Source of the DNA: Candidatus Omnitrophota bacterium
GTDB lineage: Bacteria; Omnitrophota; Gorgyraeia; Gorgyraeales; Gorgyraeaceae
DNA length: 12,788 nucleotides
Direction of reading: 5' to 3'
Assembly (NCBI GenBank): GCA_003485765.1
Contig: DNHS01000033.1
Coordinates: 1-12,788, forward strand
How positions within the stretch are numbered: the stretch's first letter is position 1; every line of letters starts with the position of its first letter. A program made the translations under genes and the position numbers. Shown here piece after piece: positions 1 through 6,210 of the stretch. The notes beneath the pieces are model-generated. The model searched no databases and was not told where the DNA came from. It saw only the letters and a list, made by a program, of their open reading frames with translations.

Positions 1-654
1 GGCATATTGAGCAATCCGCAGTTTCAGGCAGTGCTGCACGCGCTTCAGGAGAAACAGAATGTAAAAACATTATCTGCGCCCAGGATTACCACTTTAAATA
101 ATCAGACAGCCACTATAGAGATCGTAGATGAGTATATATATCCTACAAGATATGAGGCGAGCCTTGTGCAGTATGATATAAACGGAGACGGGGATTTTGA
201 TGACGCCGGGGAGACAGAATGGATAAACGTGCCGCAGGATTTTGTGACGAGGAATGTAGGGATACTTTTACATGTTAAGCCGAGCGTTGGCGTGGATAAA
301 AAGAGTATTACGCTTGCGTTGACTCCAGAGGTCAGCGAAGACGCAGGGAGTTTCACATATTCAGGAAATGTCAGCATACCTAATTTTACAACCAGAAATC
401 TGAGCACGAGCGTAATGGTTAAAAACGGAGAAACAATAGTGCTCGGCGGGCTTATAAAAGAGACAAATACAAATGTGAAGACAAAGGTGCCTGTATTGGG
501 CGACATACCTTTTGTGGGTGGGTTGTTCAGGAAGAGCACTGATTCCAAAGAGAGAAGGAATCTTTTGATATTTGTTACTGCGAGTATCATGGATAAGGAA
601 CAAAATAAGGTCGCAAGCGTTGAAGATATAGAAGAAAAACCTTTAAAACAATGA
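1..654 (+). CDS. Secretin (GspD/PilQ superfamily), C-terminal part, 5' end outside window
   Basis: This is the C-terminal beta-barrel part of an outer-membrane secretin, the multimeric gated channel of type II secretion, type IV pilus and related systems. The frame is open from base 1: the residues before the first possible start (G-I-L) match the paralogue that follows, so the TTG at position 7 is internal and the gene begins upstream of the window. Visible landmarks are SAPRITTLNNQ, then YPTRYE, a DxNxDxDxD acidic loop, VGILLHVKPSVG, and the secretin signature region VKNGETIVLGGLIKE followed by VPVLGDIPFVGGLFR. The protein ends with a charged tail after TASIM. By eye about two thirds of the residues equal those of the next gene. 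The stop codon overlaps the next start (ATGA at 651-654), so the two are probably translationally coupled. Which secretion or pilus machine it serves cannot be told from this window. Confidence 0.93.
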   Translation, partial: GILSNPQFQAVLHALQEKQNVKTLSAPRITTLNNQTATIEIVDEYIYPTRYEASLVQYDINGDGDFDDAGETEWINVPQDFVTRNVGILLHVKPSVGVDKKSITLALTPEVSEDAGSFTYSGNVSIPNFTTRNLSTSVMVKNGETIVLGGLIKETNTNVKTKVPVLGDIPFVGGLFRKSTDSKERRNLLIFVTASIMDKEQNKVASVEDIEEKPLKQ

Positions 655-2186
655 AGTATGAAATGGCTATGAATTTTCTAATATGTATATTTTTATGCAT
701 AAGTTTATTTTTAAGCCCTGAGGTTTCTTTTGCCTATGAGATGAAGTCTGCCAAGGGCAATGATACAGGTGGAGCTACATCCGGCATTATAGAGATCACT
801 GAAATAAGAAAAAATCTAAAGACTCCCATTACTGTGGATTTCATGGATGTGGGCTTAGACTATGTCATGGATTTTTTATCAGAGGCGACGGACGTTAATA
901 TAATTCCAGGCAGTGGGGTAAAACTTTCAGAAAAAAAAGTTACCATAAAAGTTAAGGACATGCCTCTTGAGAGCCTTTTAAAATATATATTCAGGAACCA
1001 GGGGCTTACATATAGAATTGAAAAAAATGCGGTGTGGGTGGATACGCTTGATAACATGGATAATGAAACATCTGAGACCAGGATGTATTTTTTGGATCAA
1101 GGGCTAGCGATGTTCACTGAATTCAGCGGAGCCACAGGCGGAGCCAAAGGCGGCATGGGAGGAGGCGCTGCCATATCAAAGATAAAAACCATAAAGGATA
1201 TACTTGAACACGCAGTTGCGTGGCCTAGCGATTCCAAGATCAATCTTGATGAACGCACAGGAGCCCTGATCGTAACAAATACACCTTCAAATCTTAAAAT
1301 TATAGAAGATATATTGTATAATCTGGATATTGATGCTACTCAGATTCTAGTGGAAGCCAGGTTTATAGAGGTAAATATTACTAACCTCAGCGAGTTAGGG
1401 GTAAATCTATCATTAGATAGCCCGTGGGCTATAACTAAACAAAAAGTGAGAGGGACTGAACAAGGCGCGATTACTCAAATAGGCCCGCTGACTGCTTCAA
1501 AATTTTCAACATTTACAGGTTCGCCGGATGAAGGATTGAATCTTACCTATCAGGGCATACTGACAAAGCCGCAATTTTCCGCAGTGTTGCATGCGCTTGA
1601 TAAAAAGACAAATCTTAAAACACTCTCTGCTCCCAGGATAACCACATTGAATAATCAAACAGCAACCATAGAGATAGCAGATGAATTTGTATATCCTACA
1701 AGATATGAGCCTACGCTTGTAAAAGAGGATTTAAACGGAGACGGAGATTTTCTTGATACCGTGAGCGGCGTAAAGGAAACGCGTTTTGTAAATGTACCGC
1801 AAGGTTTTGAGACAAGGTCTATAGGCATATTATTGCATGTTACTCCGAGTGTTGGCAAAGACAAAGAGACAATAACATTGACCTTGAACCCTGAAGTCAG
1901 CGAAGCTACTGCCAATGCTTTTGAATATAGTGGAGAAGTAAAGCTTCCGAAATTTACCACAAGAAACCTGAGCACAAACATAGTAGTGCAAAACGGGGAT
2001 ACAATAGTCCTTGGCGGACTCATAAAGGAATCCAGGACAAATACCAGGACAAAGACGCCTTTCTTAGGAGATCTGCCTATTTTGGGAGCGCTTTTCAGAA
2101 AGGATTCAGATAGCACAACAAGGAAAAACCTTTTAATATTCGTTACTGCTAGTATTATGAGCCCGGAAGGAGAGAAGTTAAAATGA
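651..2186 (+). CDS. Secretin (GspD/PilQ superfamily), complete, tandem paralogue
   Basis: This is a complete 511-residue secretin. Residues about 7-28 form a hydrophobic signal peptide ending in SFA. Residues about 55-130 look like an N0/STN-type domain (TPITVDFMDVGLDYVMDFL, then DMPLESLLKYIF). A Gly-rich linker lies at 159-172. Residues about 178-230 resemble a secretin_N ring domain (DERTGALIVTNTP, IIEDIL). The barrel domain runs from about 231 (ILVEARFIEVN) to 504, with SAPRIT at 326-331, an acidic NGDGDF loop at 362-367 and the signature 447-483 (QNGDTIVLGGLIKE to LGDLPILGALFR). It is shorter than classical GspD, having fewer periplasmic repeats. Start 651 overlaps the previous stop; Met5 or Met7 are possible alternatives and no clear Shine-Dalgarno sequence is present, which fits coupling. 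Its own stop overlaps the lacI-type start. I see no lipobox. Confidence 0.93.
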   Translation: MKYEMAMNFLICIFLCISLFLSPEVSFAYEMKSAKGNDTGGATSGIIEITEIRKNLKTPITVDFMDVGLDYVMDFLSEATDVNIIPGSGVKLSEKKVTIKVKDMPLESLLKYIFRNQGLTYRIEKNAVWVDTLDNMDNETSETRMYFLDQGLAMFTEFSGATGGAKGGMGGGAAISKIKTIKDILEHAVAWPSDSKINLDERTGALIVTNTPSNLKIIEDILYNLDIDATQILVEARFIEVNITNLSELGVNLSLDSPWAITKQKVRGTEQGAITQIGPLTASKFSTFTGSPDEGLNLTYQGILTKPQFSAVLHALDKKTNLKTLSAPRITTLNNQTATIEIADEFVYPTRYEPTLVKEDLNGDGDFLDTVSGVKETRFVNVPQGFETRSIGILLHVTPSVGKDKETITLTLNPEVSEATANAFEYSGEVKLPKFTTRNLSTNIVVQNGDTIVLGGLIKESRTNTRTKTPFLGDLPILGALFRKDSDSTTRKNLLIFVTASIMSPEGEKLK

Positions 2187-3184
2187 GTATAAAAAATATT
2201 AGAGACGTAGCAAGGGAAGCGGGTGTATCAATAGCCACTGTTTCCAGAGTTGTTAATAAACAGTCTTCTGTAAAAAAATATAACAAGGATAAGGTGGAGC
2301 TGGCTATTAAGAAATTGAAATTTAGGCCTAATGTGAGCGCCCAGCGCATGGCGTCAAAACGTAATAATAATACTATAGGCCTTGTTATTCCAAGGTACAC
2401 CAATATATTTCATTCATTCTACGCTCTTCAGCTCTTACAGGGTGTAGGGGTTGCAGTGGAACGCATGAAAATGGATTTGTTAGTGCACATTACTAATGGA
2501 GATACATTTTTAAATATTTCTAGCGTAGAGGGAGTGATATTTGCTGATATTGTAGGCAATGAGGAACAAGTTGATTATGTTATAGAGGCAGGGCTTCCAT
2601 GCGTTATAATGAATTATTATACTAAAGATCTCCCTGTATCATGCATATCAATAGATAATTTTAATGCAAGCGTGGATGCAGTTAATTATCTCATTAAATT
2701 AGGGCATTCCAAGATTGCCGCTATTACCGGAGATTTTAAAACCCAGGTAGCGATAGATAGATTAAACGGTTATCTGACAGCTCTGGAGAAACATAAGATT
2801 GAAAAGAAAAAGGATTATATAAAGTATGGGGATTTTGAAAGAGAATCTGCCAGGATTCTTACAAAAGAACTTATAAGAATGAAAATGCCCCCTACTGCGA
2901 TATTTGCGGCAAGCGATGAGATGGCGGTTGAGGCTATACGGGTGTGCCTGGAAAATGGAGTCAGCGTACCTGGAGATATATCAATTATAGGCTTTGATGA
3001 TAATCCTCTGGCGTTGAATTACAGCCTTATACCTCTTACAACTATAAGGCAGCCTTTGCATAAAATGGCTGTAATGGCTGCTAAGACCTTAAATGATATC
3101 ATTCAGAAAAAGATAAGAGCTAATAAAAGGATAGTCCTTCCAACTGAGTTGGTGGAAAGAGGCTCTTGCAGGGAGCTGGATTGA
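2183..3184 (+). CDS. LacI-family transcriptional regulator
   Basis: This 333-residue regulator has an N-terminal LacI helix-turn-helix (residues 4-24, IRDVAREAGVSIATVSRVVN) and the hinge pattern PNVSAQRMASKR (49-60). A periplasmic-binding-protein-like effector domain follows (TIGLVIP at 64-70; LGHSKIAAITGD at 173-184; ASDEMAVEAI at 243-252; IIGFDDNP at 268-275; TTIRQP at 286-291). The region between GVAVERMKMDLL and VEGVIF is shorter than in typical members by very roughly 15 residues, so the N-subdomain seems trimmed. The start is supported by AAGGAG at 2167-2172 and by the ATGA overlap with the secretin stop. The effector is not predictable; family members usually sense sugars or nucleobases. 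Sitting at the end of a secretin block, it may regulate that operon or envelope genes nearby. That is inference from position only. Confidence 0.92.
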   Translation: MSIKNIRDVAREAGVSIATVSRVVNKQSSVKKYNKDKVELAIKKLKFRPNVSAQRMASKRNNNTIGLVIPRYTNIFHSFYALQLLQGVGVAVERMKMDLLVHITNGDTFLNISSVEGVIFADIVGNEEQVDYVIEAGLPCVIMNYYTKDLPVSCISIDNFNASVDAVNYLIKLGHSKIAAITGDFKTQVAIDRLNGYLTALEKHKIEKKKDYIKYGDFERESARILTKELIRMKMPPTAIFAASDEMAVEAIRVCLENGVSVPGDISIIGFDDNPLALNYSLIPLTTIRQPLHKMAVMAAKTLNDIIQKKIRANKRIVLPTELVERGSCRELD

Positions 3185-3190
3185 GGAGGT
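3183..3190 (+). promoter_or_regulatory. Strong Shine-Dalgarno sequence of the small membrane protein
   Basis: GAGGAGGT overlaps the LacI stop codon and lies 4 bases before the ATG at 3195. It is the closest match to the anti-SD complement in the window. It supports real translation of the short downstream gene. Confidence 0.8.
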
Positions 3191-3194
3191 ATAT

Positions 3195-3443
3195 ATGATT
3201 ATCGCAAAGAAGGTTTTTATATTTTTTATAGGATTTCTATGCGCTTGGGTTATATTTTCAATAGGTGTAAAAAAAGGCGCATGCCAGATAAATATATCAC
3301 CTAATATTTTATTTTCCGCAGACAACAGTAATTTTTATTTTTTAGACAGGGATGAATCCAAGGTTTATAAGTATAATACGCAGGGTAAATTAACCCGCAC
3401 CTATATAATAAAAGAATTAGGCAAAGACTTTCTGTTCAAATAG
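3195..3443 (+). CDS. Small single-pass membrane protein, unknown function
   Basis: I do not recognise a family for this 82-residue protein. Residues 5-6 are Lys-Lys, residues 7-25 form a hydrophobic helix (VFIFFIGFLCAWVIFSIGV), and Lys26-Lys27 follow. This suggests either a membrane anchor or an uncleaved signal sequence. The remaining 55 residues (FYFLDRDESKVYKYNTQGKL) look like about one blade of a beta-propeller or NHL-like strand pattern, far too little for a full propeller. The single Cys30 after the helix is not in a convincing lipobox. An excellent Shine-Dalgarno sequence and a one-base gap to the radical SAM gene argue that it is real and co-expressed with it. After the stop, the same frame does not continue with related sequence, so I see no sign of a broken longer gene. 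Confidence 0.7.
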   Translation: MIIAKKVFIFFIGFLCAWVIFSIGVKKGACQINISPNILFSADNSNFYFLDRDESKVYKYNTQGKLTRTYIIKELGKDFLFK

Positions 3444-3444
3444 T

Positions 3445-4668
3445 GTGTTTCTCTTACTCGTATCAGATAAATCAGGCAAGATATTTAATGTCCCGGAGCT
3501 GGAAGCAGCTGGAATGAAGGCAGGCCATTTTTTCAGGCCAGATAGGGAAGAGTTTATTAAAATGCCTGAGGGTAGCAAGCTTTTGATGCTTCCTGAAAGA
3601 ATTCCTGCGGGATATAGCAGCCTTAAAGGAAAGTTTGAGATACTGGAAAATTATTTTGCAGTGGCCGCATTTATAACGCCGGGATTTACAGGCACATATA
3701 GCGCTGCTTATGAGCTGTTTCGGAGTCGAAATAAAGCGCTCCCGCTTTTCTGTTATACTGCAGCTGGTTTTTATAAAGGGGATATCTATGTTACTGCAGT
3801 TAGAGTCGATAGGTCAAACAGGCATGACCCGAGATTTATAGATATTAATTCTGTAACAAAAAATACAGTAAAAATAAAAAAGTTATTTCCGGGCAACAGG
3901 CTTATCAAGCACCTTGCGGATTGCGCATCGGTATATGGCTGCCCTGGGGCTCAAAATTTTTTCTTATCAAGGCAGGAATGCCCTCTGCCTACATCGCCTG
4001 CCTGCAATGCTGACTGCGCAGGCTGTATTTCATTAAAAACGCAGCCAAGGATAAAATTTACGCCTTCTCCTAGCGAGGTAAATGAGGTGGCTTTATTTCA
4101 TATGCGTAATGTTAAAAATCCTGTGCTTAGCTTTGGCCAGGGATGCGAAGGCGAGCCTCTATTGCAAGCTGATTTAATTGAAAAATCAATAAGATTGATA
4201 AGAAGTAGAATTACCAAGGCCACTATAAACATAAATACAAATGGAAGCTTGCCTGAATCAATAGCTAAGTTGTTTGATATAGGGCTGGATAGCATAAGAG
4301 TGAGCCTGAATAGCGTCAGAAAAGAATATTACGAAAGATACTACAACCCGGTTGGGTATAATTTTCATGATGTTTTAGAGTCTATAAAAATAGCTAAAAG
4401 AAAAAAAGGCTTTGTCTCAATTAATTATCTTACCATGCCTGGCTTTACAGATTCAGAAGATGAATGCGCAGCTTTAAAGAAGTTTATAGACTCTTATAAA
4501 ATAGATATGATTCAATGGCGCAACCTGAATTTCGACCCTCTTATGTATTTCAAAATCATAAAATATTCTAGCCAGCCTTCCAGCATGCTAGGAGTAAGGC
4601 AATTAATAAAATCCCTGAAAAAATCTTTCCCTTGCCTTAAGATGGGTTATTACAACCCATATATTTAA
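3445..4668 (+). CDS. Radical SAM protein of an uncharacterised conserved family
   Basis: This 407-residue enzyme has the radical SAM iron-sulfur motif CNADCAGC (Cys187, Cys191, Cys194), a GEP glycine motif in SFGQGCEGEPLLQ (229-241), and the strands ININTNGSLP (261-270), LDSIRVSLNS (281-290) and INYLTMPGFTD (326-336). Residues 1-160 form an N-terminal domain I cannot assign (LLVSDKSGKIFNVPELE near the start). Extra cysteines at 160, 166 and 179 precede the main cluster and could bind a second cluster. From memory, the whole pattern, including the N-terminal segment, recurs in uncharacterised radical SAM proteins of other anaerobic bacteria, which supports the GTG start at 3445 rather than the in-frame ATG at 3514. 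No substrate can be inferred. The gene starts one base after the small membrane protein and is followed by a weak hairpin and a new promoter. Confidence 0.9.
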   Translation: MFLLLVSDKSGKIFNVPELEAAGMKAGHFFRPDREEFIKMPEGSKLLMLPERIPAGYSSLKGKFEILENYFAVAAFITPGFTGTYSAAYELFRSRNKALPLFCYTAAGFYKGDIYVTAVRVDRSNRHDPRFIDINSVTKNTVKIKKLFPGNRLIKHLADCASVYGCPGAQNFFLSRQECPLPTSPACNADCAGCISLKTQPRIKFTPSPSEVNEVALFHMRNVKNPVLSFGQGCEGEPLLQADLIEKSIRLIRSRITKATININTNGSLPESIAKLFDIGLDSIRVSLNSVRKEYYERYYNPVGYNFHDVLESIKIAKRKKGFVSINYLTMPGFTDSEDECAALKKFIDSYKIDMIQWRNLNFDPLMYFKIIKYSSQPSSMLGVRQLIKSLKKSFPCLKMGYYNPYI

Positions 4669-4684
4669 ATCCGTTGATTTTTTT
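4642..4684 (+). terminator. Possible weak terminator: two small hairpins then T-run
   Basis: ATGGGTT (4642-4648) and AACCCAT (4654-4660) form a perfect 7-bp stem with a 5-base loop across the last codons of the radical SAM gene. Directly after it, AAATC (4667-4671) can pair with GATTT (4676-4680), followed by more T residues to 4684. Neither stem is GC-rich and the T-run does not directly follow the better stem, so efficiency is doubtful. The position between two transcription units supports it. Confidence 0.35.
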
Positions 4685-4701
4685 ATAAATAGTGGTATAA
4701 T
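4674..4701 (+). promoter_or_regulatory. Sigma70-type promoter with extended -10 for the bamD-like operon
   Basis: TTGATT (4674-4679), a 16-base spacer and a perfect TATAAT (4696-4701) preceded by TG (4693-4694) make a good housekeeping promoter. A start site 6-8 bases after the -10 box would fall near 4708, only about four bases before the ATG at 4712. The -35 box overlaps the possible terminator of the upstream unit. Confidence 0.7.
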
Positions 4702-4711
4702 TTGGAAACGT

Positions 4712-5653
4712 ATGAAAAGGATAAGCATAGTTGCTATATTTATAGTATATTTAATGGCAGGGCCTGCTTTCGGCTACTGGATCTGGACGCCTGAAAGCGG
4801 GAAATGGGAGAATCCTAAATATGCTGCCAAGGATACCCCTGAGGATCAGATTGCATATGCGAAGAAGTCTTATGAGGAAAAGAATCTTAAAGATGCGCTC
4901 AGAGAATTTAAGAAATTATTGAAATACTACCCTCTTTCTAAAGAAGCGCCTACTGCGCAGTATTACGTAGGCCGAATCATGGAAGATCTGGATAATTCAT
5001 ATGAAGCATTTAAGGCGTATCAGAAGGTAATAGACACTTATCCTTATACTGAATTGGTGGATGACGTGATAGAGAGGGAATATAAAATAGCTGACGCATT
5101 CTTTTCAGGGAAGAAGATAAAGATTGTAGGCAAATGGCAGATGCCTGCAAAGGACAAGGCAATAGAAATATTCAAGGCAGTGGCTGATAATGCGCCATAT
5201 GGTAAATACGCAGACCTTGCGAAATTCAAAGCAGGATTATCTTATAAAGATATCCAGGATTATAACGGCGCGATACTTATGTTTAAGGATTTAATAGACA
5301 GGTATCCTAATAGTTCTGTTATTGATAAGGCAAGATTTCAGCTTGCAGAGTGTTCAAAGCTTCTGACAGTAAAACCAGAATACGACCAGACCCCCACTAA
5401 CCTGGCGCGCAAGGAATTTGAGGATTTTTTAAAGAAACATCCTGATAGCGTTATGGCGCCGGATGCCAAGCAGATTGTGGATAAGCTTAAATCAAGGGAA
5501 GCTGAAAATGCTTATGAAACAGGCAAATTTTATGAAGCAAGGCACGCGCCAGCGAGCGCAATAATATATTATAAAGACATAGTCCTGAATTATTCTGAAA
5601 CAGAATGGGCGAAGAAAGCGCAGGAGAGGCTGAATGAGCTTGAGAAGAAATAA
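4712..5653 (+). CDS. BamD-like outer-membrane assembly / TPR repeat protein
   Basis: This 313-residue protein has an N-terminal signal peptide (residues 1-21, hydrophobic core ISIVAIFIVYLMAG, AFG before the likely cut). A WIWTPESGKWENPK segment follows, then TPR-type helical repeats: about 45-76 (YAKKSYEEKNLKDALREFKK), 80-110, 145-200 (AILMFKDLIDRYPNS) and 263-310. This matches the periplasmic BamD/YfiO-type scaffold that works with BamA in inserting beta-barrel proteins; the secretins and LptE here fit that theme. Unlike classical BamD there is no lipobox cysteine: the only Cys is residue 214. It may therefore be soluble or anchored another way, and a more general tetratricopeptide role is possible. 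The start is fixed by the signal peptide, yet no Shine-Dalgarno sequence and almost no leader precede it. Its end overlaps lptE by 20 bases. Confidence 0.82.
   Translation: MKRISIVAIFIVYLMAGPAFGYWIWTPESGKWENPKYAAKDTPEDQIAYAKKSYEEKNLKDALREFKKLLKYYPLSKEAPTAQYYVGRIMEDLDNSYEAFKAYQKVIDTYPYTELVDDVIEREYKIADAFFSGKKIKIVGKWQMPAKDKAIEIFKAVADNAPYGKYADLAKFKAGLSYKDIQDYNGAILMFKDLIDRYPNSSVIDKARFQLAECSKLLTVKPEYDQTPTNLARKEFEDFLKKHPDSVMAPDAKQIVDKLKSREAENAYETGKFYEARHAPASAIIYYKDIVLNYSETEWAKKAQERLNELEKK
5622..5626 (+). promoter_or_regulatory. Ribosome binding site of lptE inside the bamD-like gene
   Basis: AGGAG lies 7 bases before the ATG at 5634, within the 3' coding end of the upstream gene. It decides the lptE start and implies co-transcription. 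Confidence 0.7.
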
Positions 5654-6194
5654 TTTTTTATTGCTGGCTGCTGGCTGCTGGCTGCTGGTTACTTTTTCCG
5701 GCTGTGGATATACTACGAAAACAATCCTGCCTGATAATGTGAAGACAGTCCATGTGGATACATTCAAAAATAATATCGATATAACTAAAGAGGTTAGCGC
5801 GAAAGATAAATATGAAGTCTATAGGCCTAATCTTGAGGTGGATTTAAGGGATGCGATCATGGCCAGGGTTTTTCTGGATGGAAATCTAAAGGCAGCTGAC
5901 AAAGATTCTGCAGACGCAGTGCTTGAAGGGCAAATAGTGCAGTATAGAAAAGATCCATTGAGATATCAGAATGAGGTTGTGCAGGAATACAGGATCAGCC
6001 TTGTGTGCGATGTTAAATTGATACTTCGACGGAGTCAAAAAGACTCAAAGGTTTTATTTGAAGAATCGAATATTACGGGAGACGCCACATACTTTACAAC
6101 AGGAACTCTTCAGGTAACCGAGACAGCTGCTTTAAATGATGTGATGTCAGACCTTGCAAGGCGGATTGTTAATAAGATTGTGGAGAATTGGTAA
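5634..6194 (+). CDS. lptE: LptE-like LPS-assembly lipoprotein
   Basis: This 186-residue protein starts with RR and a hydrophobic core, then a lipobox-like FSGC with Cys24 followed by GYTT, the usual CGY start of mature LptE proteins. Mature landmarks are VKTVHVDTFKNN (a strand near residue 40), a long helix containing RPNLEVDLRDAIMARVF, the ADAVLEGQIVQYRKDP strand and a C-terminal helix (ALNDVMSDLARRIVNKIVENW). LptE plugs the LptD barrel that delivers lipopolysaccharide to the outer leaflet. Size and layout fit the family, and the downstream holA neighbour is typical (lptE-holA also in Escherichia coli). Phe at the -3 position of the lipobox is slightly unusual. The signal-peptide core is encoded by a 7-base tandem repeat. 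It overlaps the upstream gene by 20 bases. Confidence 0.85.
   Translation: MSLRRNNFLLLAAGCWLLVTFSGCGYTTKTILPDNVKTVHVDTFKNNIDITKEVSAKDKYEVYRPNLEVDLRDAIMARVFLDGNLKAADKDSADAVLEGQIVQYRKDPLRYQNEVVQEYRISLVCDVKLILRRSQKDSKVLFEESNITGDATYFTTGTLQVTETAALNDVMSDLARRIVNKIVENW
5663..5688 (+). repeat. Heptanucleotide tandem repeat (GCTGGCT, about 3.7 copies)
   Basis: GCTGGCT is repeated three times in perfect register, followed by GCTGG. It encodes the hydrophobic core of the LptE signal peptide (LLAAGCWLL). Because the unit is not a multiple of three, gain or loss of one unit would shift the reading frame. Confidence 0.9.
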
Positions 6195-6210
6195 AAACTT
6201 TAATGTTTCA

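Noticed and set aside
7..9. TTG as the start of a 215-residue secretin gene
   Set aside because: The codons before it (G, I) continue the homology with the paralogue, so the gene is open at the window's left edge.
1655..2116. Minus-strand frame opposite the second secretin (and the similar one at 102-590)
   Set aside because: Both are mirror frames of the duplicated barrel region, so their mutual similarity only reflects the secretin duplication.
3195..3443. Small gene as a remnant of a larger beta-propeller protein
   Set aside because: The same frame after the stop shows no propeller-like sequence, and the radical SAM gene starts at once with a conserved N-terminus.
6154..6210. Upstream TTG start for holA inside lptE
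   Set aside because: The extra 19 residues do not resemble the HolA N-terminus, while ATG 6211 places YLFLGEEDF at the usual distance.
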